From Chitinophagaceae bacterium (GTDB lineage: Bacteria > Bacteroidota > Bacteroidia > Chitinophagales > Chitinophagaceae), in assembly GCA_947378615.1 (NCBI GenBank), contig CANCKV010000260.1, positions 1 to 5,645 on the forward strand: a DNA stretch of 5,645 nucleotides, written 5' to 3'. Shown one piece after another: positions 1 to 5,645 of the stretch (positions are counted from its first letter, which is position 1; each line of letters opens with the position of its first letter). Position numbers and translations under genes: made by a program. The notes beneath the pieces are model-generated. The model was not told where the DNA came from and ran no database searches. It worked only from the letters and a program-made list of their open reading frames with translations.

Positions 1-529
1 CCCGTTAATTTCATAATTATTGACTTTTGATAGGTTAGAACATGATTCTTTATGGAATTAGCATGATATAAATCATTGTTTAGTTAATAAAAAAGCACTA
101 CCCTTGTTTTGTATTATTCTTTTTATTAATTTGTAAAACAGGTAAAATGAGGGTTGATTATAGCCTTTTTACGATAGAAAATGCGTGGAGTAGGTGACTT
201 TTAAATTGAACTTAGATTTTGGTGCTTTTCAGAAAATGAGGTTGTAAATTATATTAATGTCGTGATAATTAAACCTAACATGTAAAAAAATAGTTAGTCA
301 ATACTATATAAAAATTTATGTAGTTGATACTTTCATTTCATTGGAAAAGCTGTTTTTCGTAAAGGTCGACTCCAAGCTAAGACTTGCTTATCTTATATAT
401 TAATAGTAATCTGCGTATAAAATACAATATTGTTATCACTTATCTATTTATTATCAAAATAATTATTAACATGTCAACTCATTTTGCAGAAATTTCATAT
501 AAATTTGCTTAATTATTAAAAGTTAACAA
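1..529. other. Intergenic region upstream of the response regulator, no gene seen
   Basis: This AT-rich stretch has frequent stops in the frames I followed and no protein that I can recognise. No tRNA-like or rRNA-like sequence is visible. The only local structures are weak. One is a small hairpin at 374-394 (AAGcTAAG, five-base loop, CTTAtCTT, one mismatch). The other is an imperfect pairing of about 102-110 with 135-142. The right end carries the probable promoter element of the response regulator gene. Whatever gene precedes it lies outside the window. Confidence 0.6.
500..507 (+). promoter_or_regulatory. Putative Bacteroidota -7 promoter box of the response regulator gene
   Basis: TAAATTTG is an exact match to the TAnnTTTG -7 element of Bacteroidota housekeeping promoters. 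It ends 22 bases before the ATG at 530, which would give a short leader. The partner -33 TTG is poorly placed: the nearest one, at 484-486, leaves only 13 bases where about 17-23 are usual. The call rests on the -7 box alone, and a match of this kind can occur by chance in AT-rich DNA. Confidence 0.35.
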
Positions 530-952
530 ATGAGACCTATTAATATACTACATATAGATGACAGCGAAGGTGACATTATGTTGATGCAGCACGCCTTTGA
601 AGAAGCTAATTTTTCACATTCACTTGCTATTGCAAAGAATGGCTATGAGGCATTACTTTATTTACATAATATAGGTCCTAATAGAGATTGTGTAATTCCT
701 GATTTAATACTATTAGATATTAATATGCCTTTGGTTGATGGATATGAAGTGTTAGATACGATTAAGAATGACGAAAAAACCAAACATATTCCTGTTATCA
801 TGTTTACAACTTCTTCATCGGAAAAAGATATTTTGAAATCCTATCAAAAACATGTAAATAGTTATGTTGTGAAACCTGAAAATCTAGATGACCTTACAGA
901 TGTTGCCAAATCAATTCAAGCCTTTTGGGTAAAGACGGCCTCTCTTCCATGA
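530..952 (+). CDS. Single-domain response regulator (CheY/Rcp1-like receiver)
   Basis: This 140-residue protein is one receiver domain with no output domain, so it should act in the cytoplasm as a phosphorylation-controlled partner of a histidine kinase or another protein. Visible hallmarks are the acidic pair D10-D11 after the first strand, the phospho-acceptor D63 in LLDINMP, the switch residues T93 (FTTSSS) and Y112, and the invariant K115-P116. The longer loop at about 49-57 before the D63 strand and the tail with FW near 132-133 and a final LP resemble the Rcp1 group, which includes phytochrome response regulators. Rcp1-type members commonly partner with phytochrome-like or PAS/GAF hybrid kinases, but no kinase is adjacent, so the partner is unknown. 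There is no Shine-Dalgarno; the leader before the ATG is A-rich. The start fits because the first beta strand (INILHIDD) begins at residue 4. The gene is convergent with galT. Confidence 0.93.
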   Translation: MRPINILHIDDSEGDIMLMQHAFEEANFSHSLAIAKNGYEALLYLHNIGPNRDCVIPDLILLDINMPLVDGYEVLDTIKNDEKTKHIPVIMFTTSSSEKDILKSYQKHVNSYVVKPENLDDLTDVAKSIQAFWVKTASLP

Positions 953-979
953 AATTGACTGAAAAGAATTAAAATAAAT

Positions 980-1020
980 AAAAAAGAAGCAACCTAAATG
1001 AATAAGGTTGCTTCTTTTTT
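980..1020. terminator. Bidirectional intrinsic terminator between the response regulator gene and galT
   Basis: A perfect 16-bp inverted repeat has arms at 980-995 (ending AAGCAACCT) and 1005-1020 (starting AGGTTGCTT), with a nine-base loop at 996-1004. The arms finish in an A-run on the left and a T-run on the right (to 1021), so the hairpin has a U-tract when read in either direction. It lies between two converging stop codons, 27 bases after the response regulator stop and 11 bases beyond the galT stop. It therefore probably ends both transcripts. Confidence 0.92.
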
Positions 1021-1031
1021 TGTATCAATAA

Positions 1032-2081
1032 TTAATGTTGAACGTTTTTATAATGTATGGAAGATGCATTCCGTAATTGTTCTGCTGCCCATTCTGGAGT
1101 AACATCACGTTGAGGATTGCAAAGCATTTCATAACCTACCATGAACTTTTTCACAGTTGCTGAGCGCAATAAAGGTGGATAAAAATGCATGTGCCAATGC
1201 CACTCATTATGTTCGCCATCATTTACAGGTCGTTGATGCATTCCTCCTGAATAAGGAAAGGATACATTGAATAGGTTGTCATACTTAATTAATATCTTCT
1301 TCAAAATAATACTCAAAGCCTGTTTTTCTTCCTTTGTAAACTCTGTAATATCTCTCACATGACGCTTACTAATTAATAAAGTTTCAAAAGGCCAAACTGC
1401 CCAAAAAGGAACCACAACAGCAAAATGTTCATTTTCTTCTACCACCCTTTCCTTTTGTTCTAGTTCAAGTTTTAGATAATCAGTTAATATGCTTCTCTTT
1501 CGCATATTATAATAATTGGCAAGTTGCTTAGTTTCCTTTTCTATTTCAACAGGGATGTCATCCGAAGACCATATCTGCCCATGAGGATGTGGGTTACTAC
1601 AACCCATTATTTCTCCCTTATTCTCAAAAATCTGTATATATTTAATATATTCATGTGACGCTAAGGAGATAAATTCTTCCTGCCACAAGTCAATTACTTT
1701 TTCAATAGCCTTTTCTTCCATCAAGGGCAAAGTAAGATTGTGCTTTGGTGAAAAACTAATAACACGACAAATTCCCTTCGAACTTCTTGCTTGTAACAAG
1801 GACTCAATATTGATTTTTCCTTCAGGGGTATCGGACAACAATGATGAATAGTCATTTGTAAAAACAAAGGAATCTTCATAATCAGGATTCTTTGTTCCAT
1901 CTGCCCTTTCATTTCCTGGACATAAATAACATTTTTCATCATATTCAGGTCTATTATCCTGTGGTAATGTCTCCACTTTTCCCTGCCAAGGACGTTTTGT
2001 ACGATGTGGACTTACTAAAACCCATTCTCCAGTCAATAGGTTTAATCTTTTGTGTGGATGTTGTTTGAAATCAAAATTCAT
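1032..2081 (-). CDS. galT: UDP-glucose--hexose-1-phosphate uridylyltransferase (GalT)
   Basis: This cytoplasmic Leloir-pathway enzyme moves UMP from UDP-glucose to galactose-1-phosphate, giving UDP-galactose and glucose-1-phosphate. At 349 residues it is nearly the length of the E. coli enzyme (348). Visible motifs are the zinc cysteines C51 and C54 (CYLC), H114, and the active-site HPHGQ at 165-169. H167 is the expected nucleophile that carries the uridylyl group, and H165 is a metal ligand. The second metal site appears intact: H282 in GMHQRP, H297 and H299 in HMHFYPP, and a glutamate near 181-183. The C-terminal block PLLRSATVKKFMVGYEML is very conserved. The start is well placed, because HPHKR...GEWVLVSPHRTKRPWQG follows the ATG as in other GalTs. 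There is no Shine-Dalgarno. No galK, galE or galM is in view, so this is not a local gal operon. It is divergent from pckG. Confidence 0.97.
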   Translation of the reverse strand: MNFDFKQHPHKRLNLLTGEWVLVSPHRTKRPWQGKVETLPQDNRPEYDEKCYLCPGNERADGTKNPDYEDSFVFTNDYSSLLSDTPEGKINIESLLQARSSKGICRVISFSPKHNLTLPLMEEKAIEKVIDLWQEEFISLASHEYIKYIQIFENKGEIMGCSNPHPHGQIWSSDDIPVEIEKETKQLANYYNMRKRSILTDYLKLELEQKERVVEENEHFAVVVPFWAVWPFETLLISKRHVRDITEFTKEEKQALSIILKKILIKYDNLFNVSFPYSGGMHQRPVNDGEHNEWHWHMHFYPPLLRSATVKKFMVGYEMLCNPQRDVTPEWAAEQLRNASSIHYKNVQH

Positions 2082-2123
2082 TATATATTATTTAATGTAT
2101 AAACTAATAATTTAAAGTTGTAC

Positions 2124-2198
2124 GTTATAAGTCATAAGTAATGAAACGTTGTTGATTTTAAATACTCATAACTCATTAGTCGAAAATACTAACTCTTA
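2124..2198. repeat. Degenerate 7-base stutter repeats in opposite orientations
   Basis: Three consecutive heptads, GTTATAA, GTCATAA and GTAATGA, occupy 2124-2144. After a spacer of about 20 bases, related heptads appear in the opposite orientation: ACTCATA and ACTCATT at 2164-2177, and ACTCTTA further on at 2192-2198. On the minus strand these read as TATGAGT and AATGAGT. The two groups can pair imperfectly, roughly 12 of 16 positions, into a hairpin. The block lies in the probable leader or promoter of galT. It could be a slipped-strand product, a decayed dispersed repeat or an RNA structure; the sequence does not decide between these. Confidence 0.5.
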
Positions 2199-2210
2199 AA
2201 TCGAGCGCAA
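2181..2210 (-). promoter_or_regulatory. Candidate galT promoter (-33/-7, Bacteroidota type)
   Basis: On the minus strand, TTG (complement of 2208-2210) is followed after exactly 19 bases by TATTTTCG (complement of 2181-2188). The latter matches the TAnnTTTG -7 box at all but one position. The spacing lies in the usual 17-23 range. Transcription would start near 2174, leaving a galT leader of about 90 bases that includes the heptad repeats. The mismatch and the high AT content keep confidence low. Confidence 0.3.
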
Positions 2211-2379
2211 TAAACAAAACTTATTGCATAATAATGATGATATTAATTAGCTAATACTCTATTTGCAATATTCTATTCGAAAATCTTTGATGTAAAGCAA
2301 TAAGATTTTATAAAAAAGATGTAAGGAGCAATTTTAAAATTTCATACCTATATAATAATATAAAAGAGTTATAGTTAAG

Positions 2380-2397
2380 AAAAACGATAACGTTTTT
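2380..2397. promoter_or_regulatory. Palindrome with 7-bp arms, possible operator
   Basis: AAAAACG (2380-2386) and CGTTTTT (2391-2397) form a perfect inverted repeat around the four-base spacer ATAA. The core ACGATAACGT is the type of short even-spaced palindrome used by dimeric regulators such as LacI/GalR-family proteins, but no specific regulator can be named. It sits about 190 bases before the pckG start. A weak hairpin terminator is an alternative, since a T-run ends the right arm, but no transcript is known to enter it and the stem has only two G-C pairs. Confidence 0.35.
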
Positions 2398-2503
2398 TGA
2401 TAAAATAATCTATAAACTAATTTCTATTGGAAATATCATGAGTAGAATCAACTATTATTTTTTCATTGTTTGACTAATGTCAGTATCTGAACCAAAAAAT
2501 AGT

Positions 2504-2541
2504 TGCAATTTTACACCCGAAAATAAAGGACAAAAATTGCA
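2504..2541. promoter_or_regulatory. Inverted repeat upstream of pckG
   Basis: TGCAATTTT (2504-2512) and AAAATTGCA (2533-2541) are perfect 9-base inverted copies separated by 20 bases; adding the next pair gives a T-G wobble. The repeat ends 48 bases before the pckG ATG, so it lies in the promoter or the 5' leader. Center-to-center spacing of the arms is 29 bases, close to three helical turns. This would suit two protein contacts on one face of the DNA, or the arms could form an RNA hairpin in the leader. The role is inferred from position only. Confidence 0.4.
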
Positions 2542-2589
2542 GTAAAAAAAGATAAACTGCGAAATTATTTAACAAAAAATAGACAATTT

Positions 2590-4449
2590 ATGTATCAAGA
2601 AACAAAATTCCCATTTCAGCAGGTATCTCCCGCAAGAGCTGAACTAGAAAGTTGGGTAAACAGTATCGGGAATCATTGCGAAGCGGAAGCTGTAAAATGG
2701 TGTGATGGCACAAAAGAAGAATATGATGGTCTTTGTCAGTTGTTAGTAGAAAAGGGAACTTTTATAAAACTTAATCAAGAAAAGCGCCCAAATAGCTTTG
2801 CTTGTTTTAGTGACCCAAGTGATGTGGCTCGTGTTGAGGATAAAACTTTTATTTGTAGTCGTAGAAAAGATGATGCGGGACCTACAAATAACTGGATGGA
2901 TCCTAAGGAAATGAAAACGTTATTGAACGACCTAATGCAAGGTTCCATGAAGGGTCGTACCTTATATGTTATTCCTTTCTGTATGGGGCCTGTTGGATCT
3001 CCTTATGCAAGATATGGTGTTCAATTGACTGATTCTGAATATGTGGTCATCAATATGCACATCATGACCCGTATGGGAAATGACATTTATCCTTATTTGC
3101 AAAAAGGGGAATATGTAAAATGTTTGCATACAGTTGGTGCGCCATTAAATGAAGATCAAGCAGATACAAAATGGCCTAATAATCCTAAAACAAAATACAT
3201 TTCACACTTCCCAGAAGAGAGATTGATCATTTCTTATGGTAGTGGTTATGGTGGAAATGCGTTGATGGGCAAAAAATGTTTTGCATTACGTATCGCTTCA
3301 GTATTAGGAAGAGAAGAAGGATGGTTGGCAGAACACATGCTTATTTTGGGTGTTGAGTCTCCTGAAAAACAAAAGACTTATGTAGCTGCTGCATTCCCAA
3401 GTGCTTGTGGTAAAACGAATTTTTCTATGATGATTCCTGCAAAAGGAGTTGATGACTGGAAGGTTACTACAGTTGGTGATGATATTGCGTGGATTCATAA
3501 AGGAGAAGATGGTCGTCTTTATGCCATCAATCCTGAAGCAGGATATTTTGGAGTTGCACCAGGAACAAATTACAAAACCAATCCTAATGCAATGGAAAGC
3601 ATTAAGGGAAATACAATTTTCACTAACGTAGCAATTACACCTGATGGTGATGTATGGTGGGAAGGAATGACAAAAGAAGTTCCTGCAGGTCTAATCAACT
3701 GGAAAGGATTGCCTCATGATCCTGCAAGTGGACAACCTGCTGCACATGCTAACTCTCGTTTTACAGCGCCTGCTTATCAAAATCCTGCAATTGACAGTGA
3801 TTGGGATAGTCCAAATGGTGTGCCTATTGAAGCATTTGTATTTGGTGGAAGAAGAAGTACTGCTGTTCCATTAGTTTGTCAATCATTCAACTGGAATTTC
3901 GGAGTTTATACAGCAGCAACAATGGGTAGTGAAATGACTGCTGCTGCATTCGGAGAAATCGGAAAAGTTAGACGTGATCCATTTGCCATGTTACCTTTCA
4001 TGGGTTATCACATGGGTGATTATGTAAACCATTGGTTAGATTTTGGACGTACTCTTGCAAATGCTCCTCGTATTTTCAGTGTTAACTGGTTTAGAAAAGA
4101 CGAAAATGGTCAATTCTTATGGCCAGGTTTTGGAGAAAACATGCGTGTATTGAAATGGATTGTTCAAAGAGTTCATGGTGGTGCAAGTGCAGTTGAATCT
4201 CCAATTGGTTGGATGCCTCGATATGAAGATATGGATTGGACAGGTGTTGAAGGCTTTAGTAAAGAAGATTTTGCGAAAATTATGACTATTGATCGTGAAC
4301 CTTGGAAACAAGAATTGTTGTCTCACGAAGAATTGTTTGCAAAACTGTATGACAAACTTCCTAAGGAGTTCTATTTCATGAGGGAATTGTTGCTTTCTGC
4401 TTTATGGCGCTCTCCTGAACATTGGGCACTAGAACCAGAACATCATTAA
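2590..4449 (+). CDS. pckG: Phosphoenolpyruvate carboxykinase (GTP)
   Basis: This cytoplasmic enzyme converts oxaloacetate and GTP to phosphoenolpyruvate, CO2 and GDP, the entry step of gluconeogenesis; the reverse reaction can fix CO2 in some organisms. The 619 residues match the length of the GTP-type family and not the shorter ATP-type enzyme (about 540). Visible motifs are R81 in DVARVE (substrate binding), K228-K229 and H249 (Mn site region), and the P-loop FPSACGKTN at 269-277 with the hyper-reactive C273. The metal-binding D297-D298 lies in VGDD. Downstream are R389 in ANSRFT, GGRRST at 419-424, the mobile-lid segment near 458-474 (RDPFAMLPF), and WPGFGEN at 511-517, which contacts the guanine. 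All expected catalytic residues are present and no frameshift is seen. The start is favoured because the N-terminal alpha-helical region follows directly. There is no Shine-Dalgarno. The gene is monocistronic, with its own terminator, and divergent from galT. Confidence 0.98.
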   Translation: MYQETKFPFQQVSPARAELESWVNSIGNHCEAEAVKWCDGTKEEYDGLCQLLVEKGTFIKLNQEKRPNSFACFSDPSDVARVEDKTFICSRRKDDAGPTNNWMDPKEMKTLLNDLMQGSMKGRTLYVIPFCMGPVGSPYARYGVQLTDSEYVVINMHIMTRMGNDIYPYLQKGEYVKCLHTVGAPLNEDQADTKWPNNPKTKYISHFPEERLIISYGSGYGGNALMGKKCFALRIASVLGREEGWLAEHMLILGVESPEKQKTYVAAAFPSACGKTNFSMMIPAKGVDDWKVTTVGDDIAWIHKGEDGRLYAINPEAGYFGVAPGTNYKTNPNAMESIKGNTIFTNVAITPDGDVWWEGMTKEVPAGLINWKGLPHDPASGQPAAHANSRFTAPAYQNPAIDSDWDSPNGVPIEAFVFGGRRSTAVPLVCQSFNWNFGVYTAATMGSEMTAAAFGEIGKVRRDPFAMLPFMGYHMGDYVNHWLDFGRTLANAPRIFSVNWFRKDENGQFLWPGFGENMRVLKWIVQRVHGGASAVESPIGWMPRYEDMDWTGVEGFSKEDFAKIMTIDREPWKQELLSHEELFAKLYDKLPKEFYFMRELLLSALWRSPEHWALEPEHH

Positions 4450-4461
4450 TTAAATATAAAT

Positions 4462-4493
4462 AGGGGAACAGGCTATTAGCTTGTTCCCTTTTT
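4462..4493 (+). terminator. Intrinsic terminator of pckG
   Basis: A 12-pair stem joins 4462-4473 to 4479-4490 around the five-base loop TATTA. The strongest part is GGGAACA against TGTTCCC, with G-T wobbles at two positions. It is followed immediately by a T-run through 4493. It begins 13 bases after the pckG stop codon, which indicates that pckG is not co-transcribed with the downstream gene. Confidence 0.9.
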
Positions 4494-4529
4494 AATTAAA
4501 TATATTGTTTTGAATGCATTGAGTATTGA

Positions 4530-4554
4530 TTTACTACTAAAGATTAGTAGTAAA
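4530..4554. promoter_or_regulatory. Perfect 25-bp palindrome with 11-bp arms, possible operator
   Basis: TTTACTACTAA (4530-4540) and TTAGTAGTAAA (4544-4554) are exact inverted copies around AGA. The element starts 37 bases after the pckG terminator T-run and 426 bases before the DUF2490 start. The ACTA/TAGT half-sites are loosely reminiscent of operators bound by dimeric BlaI/MecI-type repressors, which is my inference and not a match to a defined consensus. A three-base loop and an AT-rich stem without a U-tract at its base make a terminator less likely. No gene beginning close to it is recognised, so its target is unclear. Confidence 0.45.
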
Positions 4555-4979
4555 CGCTTTTAATTCATACAAGAGAATTATCTCCATAATTTGAATGGAA
4601 ATGTGCATTACTATGATACAATGACTTCTTGTTGTAATTAATGCTAAATAGGATCTCAAAATATATACTTCTAAGTTTGTAGTTTTCTTACAGGCGAGTC
4701 AAAAGATTTCCTCCTAGCATTTGCGTTGAAAAATTGAATGCTCATATACCATTCCCTAATTACGTTACTGTTTATCCTTTGATAATGACTCTTCGTATTA
4801 ACGGGACACAATTTATTACCTTTTTCGTTTTTTGATAAAACATTTTTCTGACTGCAAAAACGATTTTCCATAAAGGAAGGTAACTTTGGCAATTCTGAAT
4901 ATTGACCATTTTATAAGGAATCATCTAATCTTGACTATTTCATTTCTCGATTAGTATTTATTAATTATTAAATTTTGAC

Positions 4980-5645
4980 ATGATTAAACTTCGATTTAAA
5001 ATCATTTTTTTTATTCTTTCCTCCGTATTTTTCTTCACAACAACTATTAATTCTCAAACACAAAGAGTAGTCAATAACCAAACACAATCTTGGATAAGTT
5101 TAAATAATACAGCTAGATTCTCTAATAAATGGGGGATGGTTGGAGATTTACATTATCGTGCTAATCAAATATTTGTAAGTCCCAATTTTTACTTTGTTAG
5201 GGCAGGTGTTAATTATTGGTTGAAAGATAATGTAATTTTCACTTTAGGCTATGCACACATGTGGTTAGCTCCTACAAAAGAGGGTTGGCATACATATTCC
5301 AATGAAAATAGAATTTATGAACAAGTACAAATGAATTCTAAGATTGGTAATATTTCAATGATACAACGTTTAAGAAATGAGCAAAGATGGCAAGAGAAAA
5401 TCTCTCCTACTAAAGACAGTAGTACTCATACAAATAAATTTACAGATAGGGTCAGGTACTTACTTAGTTTTACAATTCCAGTAGCAAAAAATCCCTATTA
5501 TCCTTCAATTGTTCTTTCGGATGAACTAAGTGTACAGACAGGAAAGGAAGTCGTTTATAATGTATTTGACCAAAACAGAGCCTTTATTGGAATCAAACAG
5601 ATGATTAATAAGCGCCTAAGTTTCGATTTTGGATATATGCTGATA
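4980..5645 (+). CDS. DUF2490 family protein, probable outer-membrane beta-barrel (3' end missing)
   Basis: The frame is open from the ATG at 4980 to the window edge, giving 222 codons with no stop, so the C-terminus is cut off. The product begins with a Sec-type signal peptide: basic MIKLRFK, a hydrophobic stretch IIFFILSSVFFFT, then a likely cleavage after about residue 24-26 at NSQ, a typical Bacteroidota ending. The mature part has alternating short strands rich in aromatic and polar residues. The segments WISLNNTARFSNKWG, VRAGVNYWL, FTLGYAHMW, QRLRNEQRW and VRYLLSFTIP have the pattern of the DUF2490 family, which is widespread in Bacteroidota and is thought to form a barrel in the outer membrane. 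Its molecular function is not known. The start is chosen because the signal peptide follows at once. No Shine-Dalgarno is present, and the strong terminator behind pckG argues for an independent promoter. Confidence 0.87.
   Translation, partial: MIKLRFKIIFFILSSVFFFTTTINSQTQRVVNNQTQSWISLNNTARFSNKWGMVGDLHYRANQIFVSPNFYFVRAGVNYWLKDNVIFTLGYAHMWLAPTKEGWHTYSNENRIYEQVQMNSKIGNISMIQRLRNEQRWQEKISPTKDSSTHTNKFTDRVRYLLSFTIPVAKNPYYPSIVLSDELSVQTGKEVVYNVFDQNRAFIGIKQMINKRLSFDFGYMLI

Larger units (their letters stand above)
2082..2589. other. Divergent intergenic regulatory region between galT and pckG
   Basis: These 508 AT-rich bases separate two outward-facing start codons and must hold the promoters of both genes. 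From left to right I see the galT leader, degenerate heptad repeats (2124-2198), a candidate galT promoter, and a loose direct repeat of GATGTAA...GCAAT (2289-2301 and 2318-2332). Beyond these lie a palindrome at 2380-2397 and an inverted repeat at 2504-2541. I found no convincing TAnnTTTG box for pckG. The nearest candidate pairs TTTG at 2469-2472 with AATAGTTG at 2498-2505, but it has two mismatches and wide spacing. No small gene is supported. Confidence 0.6.
4450..4979. other. Gene-poor intergenic region between pckG and the DUF2490 gene
   Basis: These 530 bases contain the pckG terminator, the palindrome at 4530-4554 and an imperfect hairpin at 4605-4644 (GCATTA against TAATGC, with inner ACAA against TTGT). 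A 6-bp-arm inverted repeat follows, with CTAATC at 4925-4930 and GATTAG at 4949-4954. Upstream of the 4980 start, TTG at 4931-4933 is followed after 18 bases by TAGTATTT, only a poor match to the Bacteroidota -7 box. A 73-codon minus-strand reading frame at 4671-4892 opens with TTG, resembles nothing I know and is not called as a gene. Confidence 0.55.

Noticed and set aside
1721..1942. Minus-strand reading frame inside galT
   Set aside because: It lies wholly inside the well-supported galT gene in another frame and has no sensible protein features.
2324..2330. AAGGAGC resembling a Shine-Dalgarno sequence
   Set aside because: No start codon follows at a useful distance and no open frame continues from it; the genes in this window do not use such sites.
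3304..3631. Reading frames on both strands inside pckG (3304-3498 minus, 3449-3631 plus)
   Set aside because: They overlap the conserved P-loop and metal-binding region of PEP carboxykinase in other frames and are shadows of it.
4117..4326. Minus-strand reading frame near the 3' end of pckG
   Set aside because: It is antisense to a conserved part of pckG, with no independent coding evidence.
4671..4892. 73-codon minus-strand reading frame in the pckG-DUF2490 spacer
   Set aside because: It starts with TTG, has no ribosome binding site or promoter box, shows no recognisable domain, and has a composition like translated AT-rich spacer. It could only be revived by conservation of the protein in relatives.
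4969..4977. TAAATTTTG just before the DUF2490 start as a -7 box
   Set aside because: It has one extra T compared with TAnnTTTG and lies only a few bases before the ATG, which would leave almost no leader.

Overview
The window looks like ordinary chromosomal DNA of a Bacteroidota bacterium. The evidence is an AT-rich composition (especially between genes), start codons preceded by A/T-rich leaders without a Shine-Dalgarno sequence, a -7 box of the TAnnTTTG type, a DUF2490 outer-membrane-type protein whose signal peptide ends in Ser-Gln, and a GTP-dependent PEP carboxykinase. The class or family cannot be fixed from this sequence; Chitinophagia or Sphingobacteriia is only a guess.

Layout: 1-529 is non-coding. 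A single-domain CheY/Rcp1-like response regulator runs + at 530-952. It is convergent with galT (UDP-glucose--hexose-1-phosphate uridylyltransferase, - strand, 1032-2081), and the two share a bidirectional intrinsic terminator with a perfect 16-bp stem. A 508-bp regulatory region (2082-2589) separates galT from the divergent pckG (GTP-type phosphoenolpyruvate carboxykinase, + strand, 2590-4449). That region holds degenerate heptad repeats, a 7-bp-arm palindrome and a 9-bp-arm inverted repeat. pckG ends at its own hairpin terminator. Another gene-poor stretch (4450-4979) contains a perfect 11-bp-arm palindrome. A DUF2490 family protein starts at 4980 and is cut by the window edge.

Functionally, galT (Leloir pathway, galactose-1-phosphate to UDP-galactose/glucose-1-phosphate) and pckG (oxaloacetate to PEP, the entry to gluconeogenesis) are both central carbon genes. 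They are transcribed apart from a common spacer, but nothing in the sequence proves co-regulation. The response regulator has no kinase partner in view. Every gene here appears to be a single transcription unit. I found no mobile element, CRISPR array, tRNA, rRNA or clearly novel system. The most interesting signals are the unexplained inverted repeats in the two long intergenic regions.
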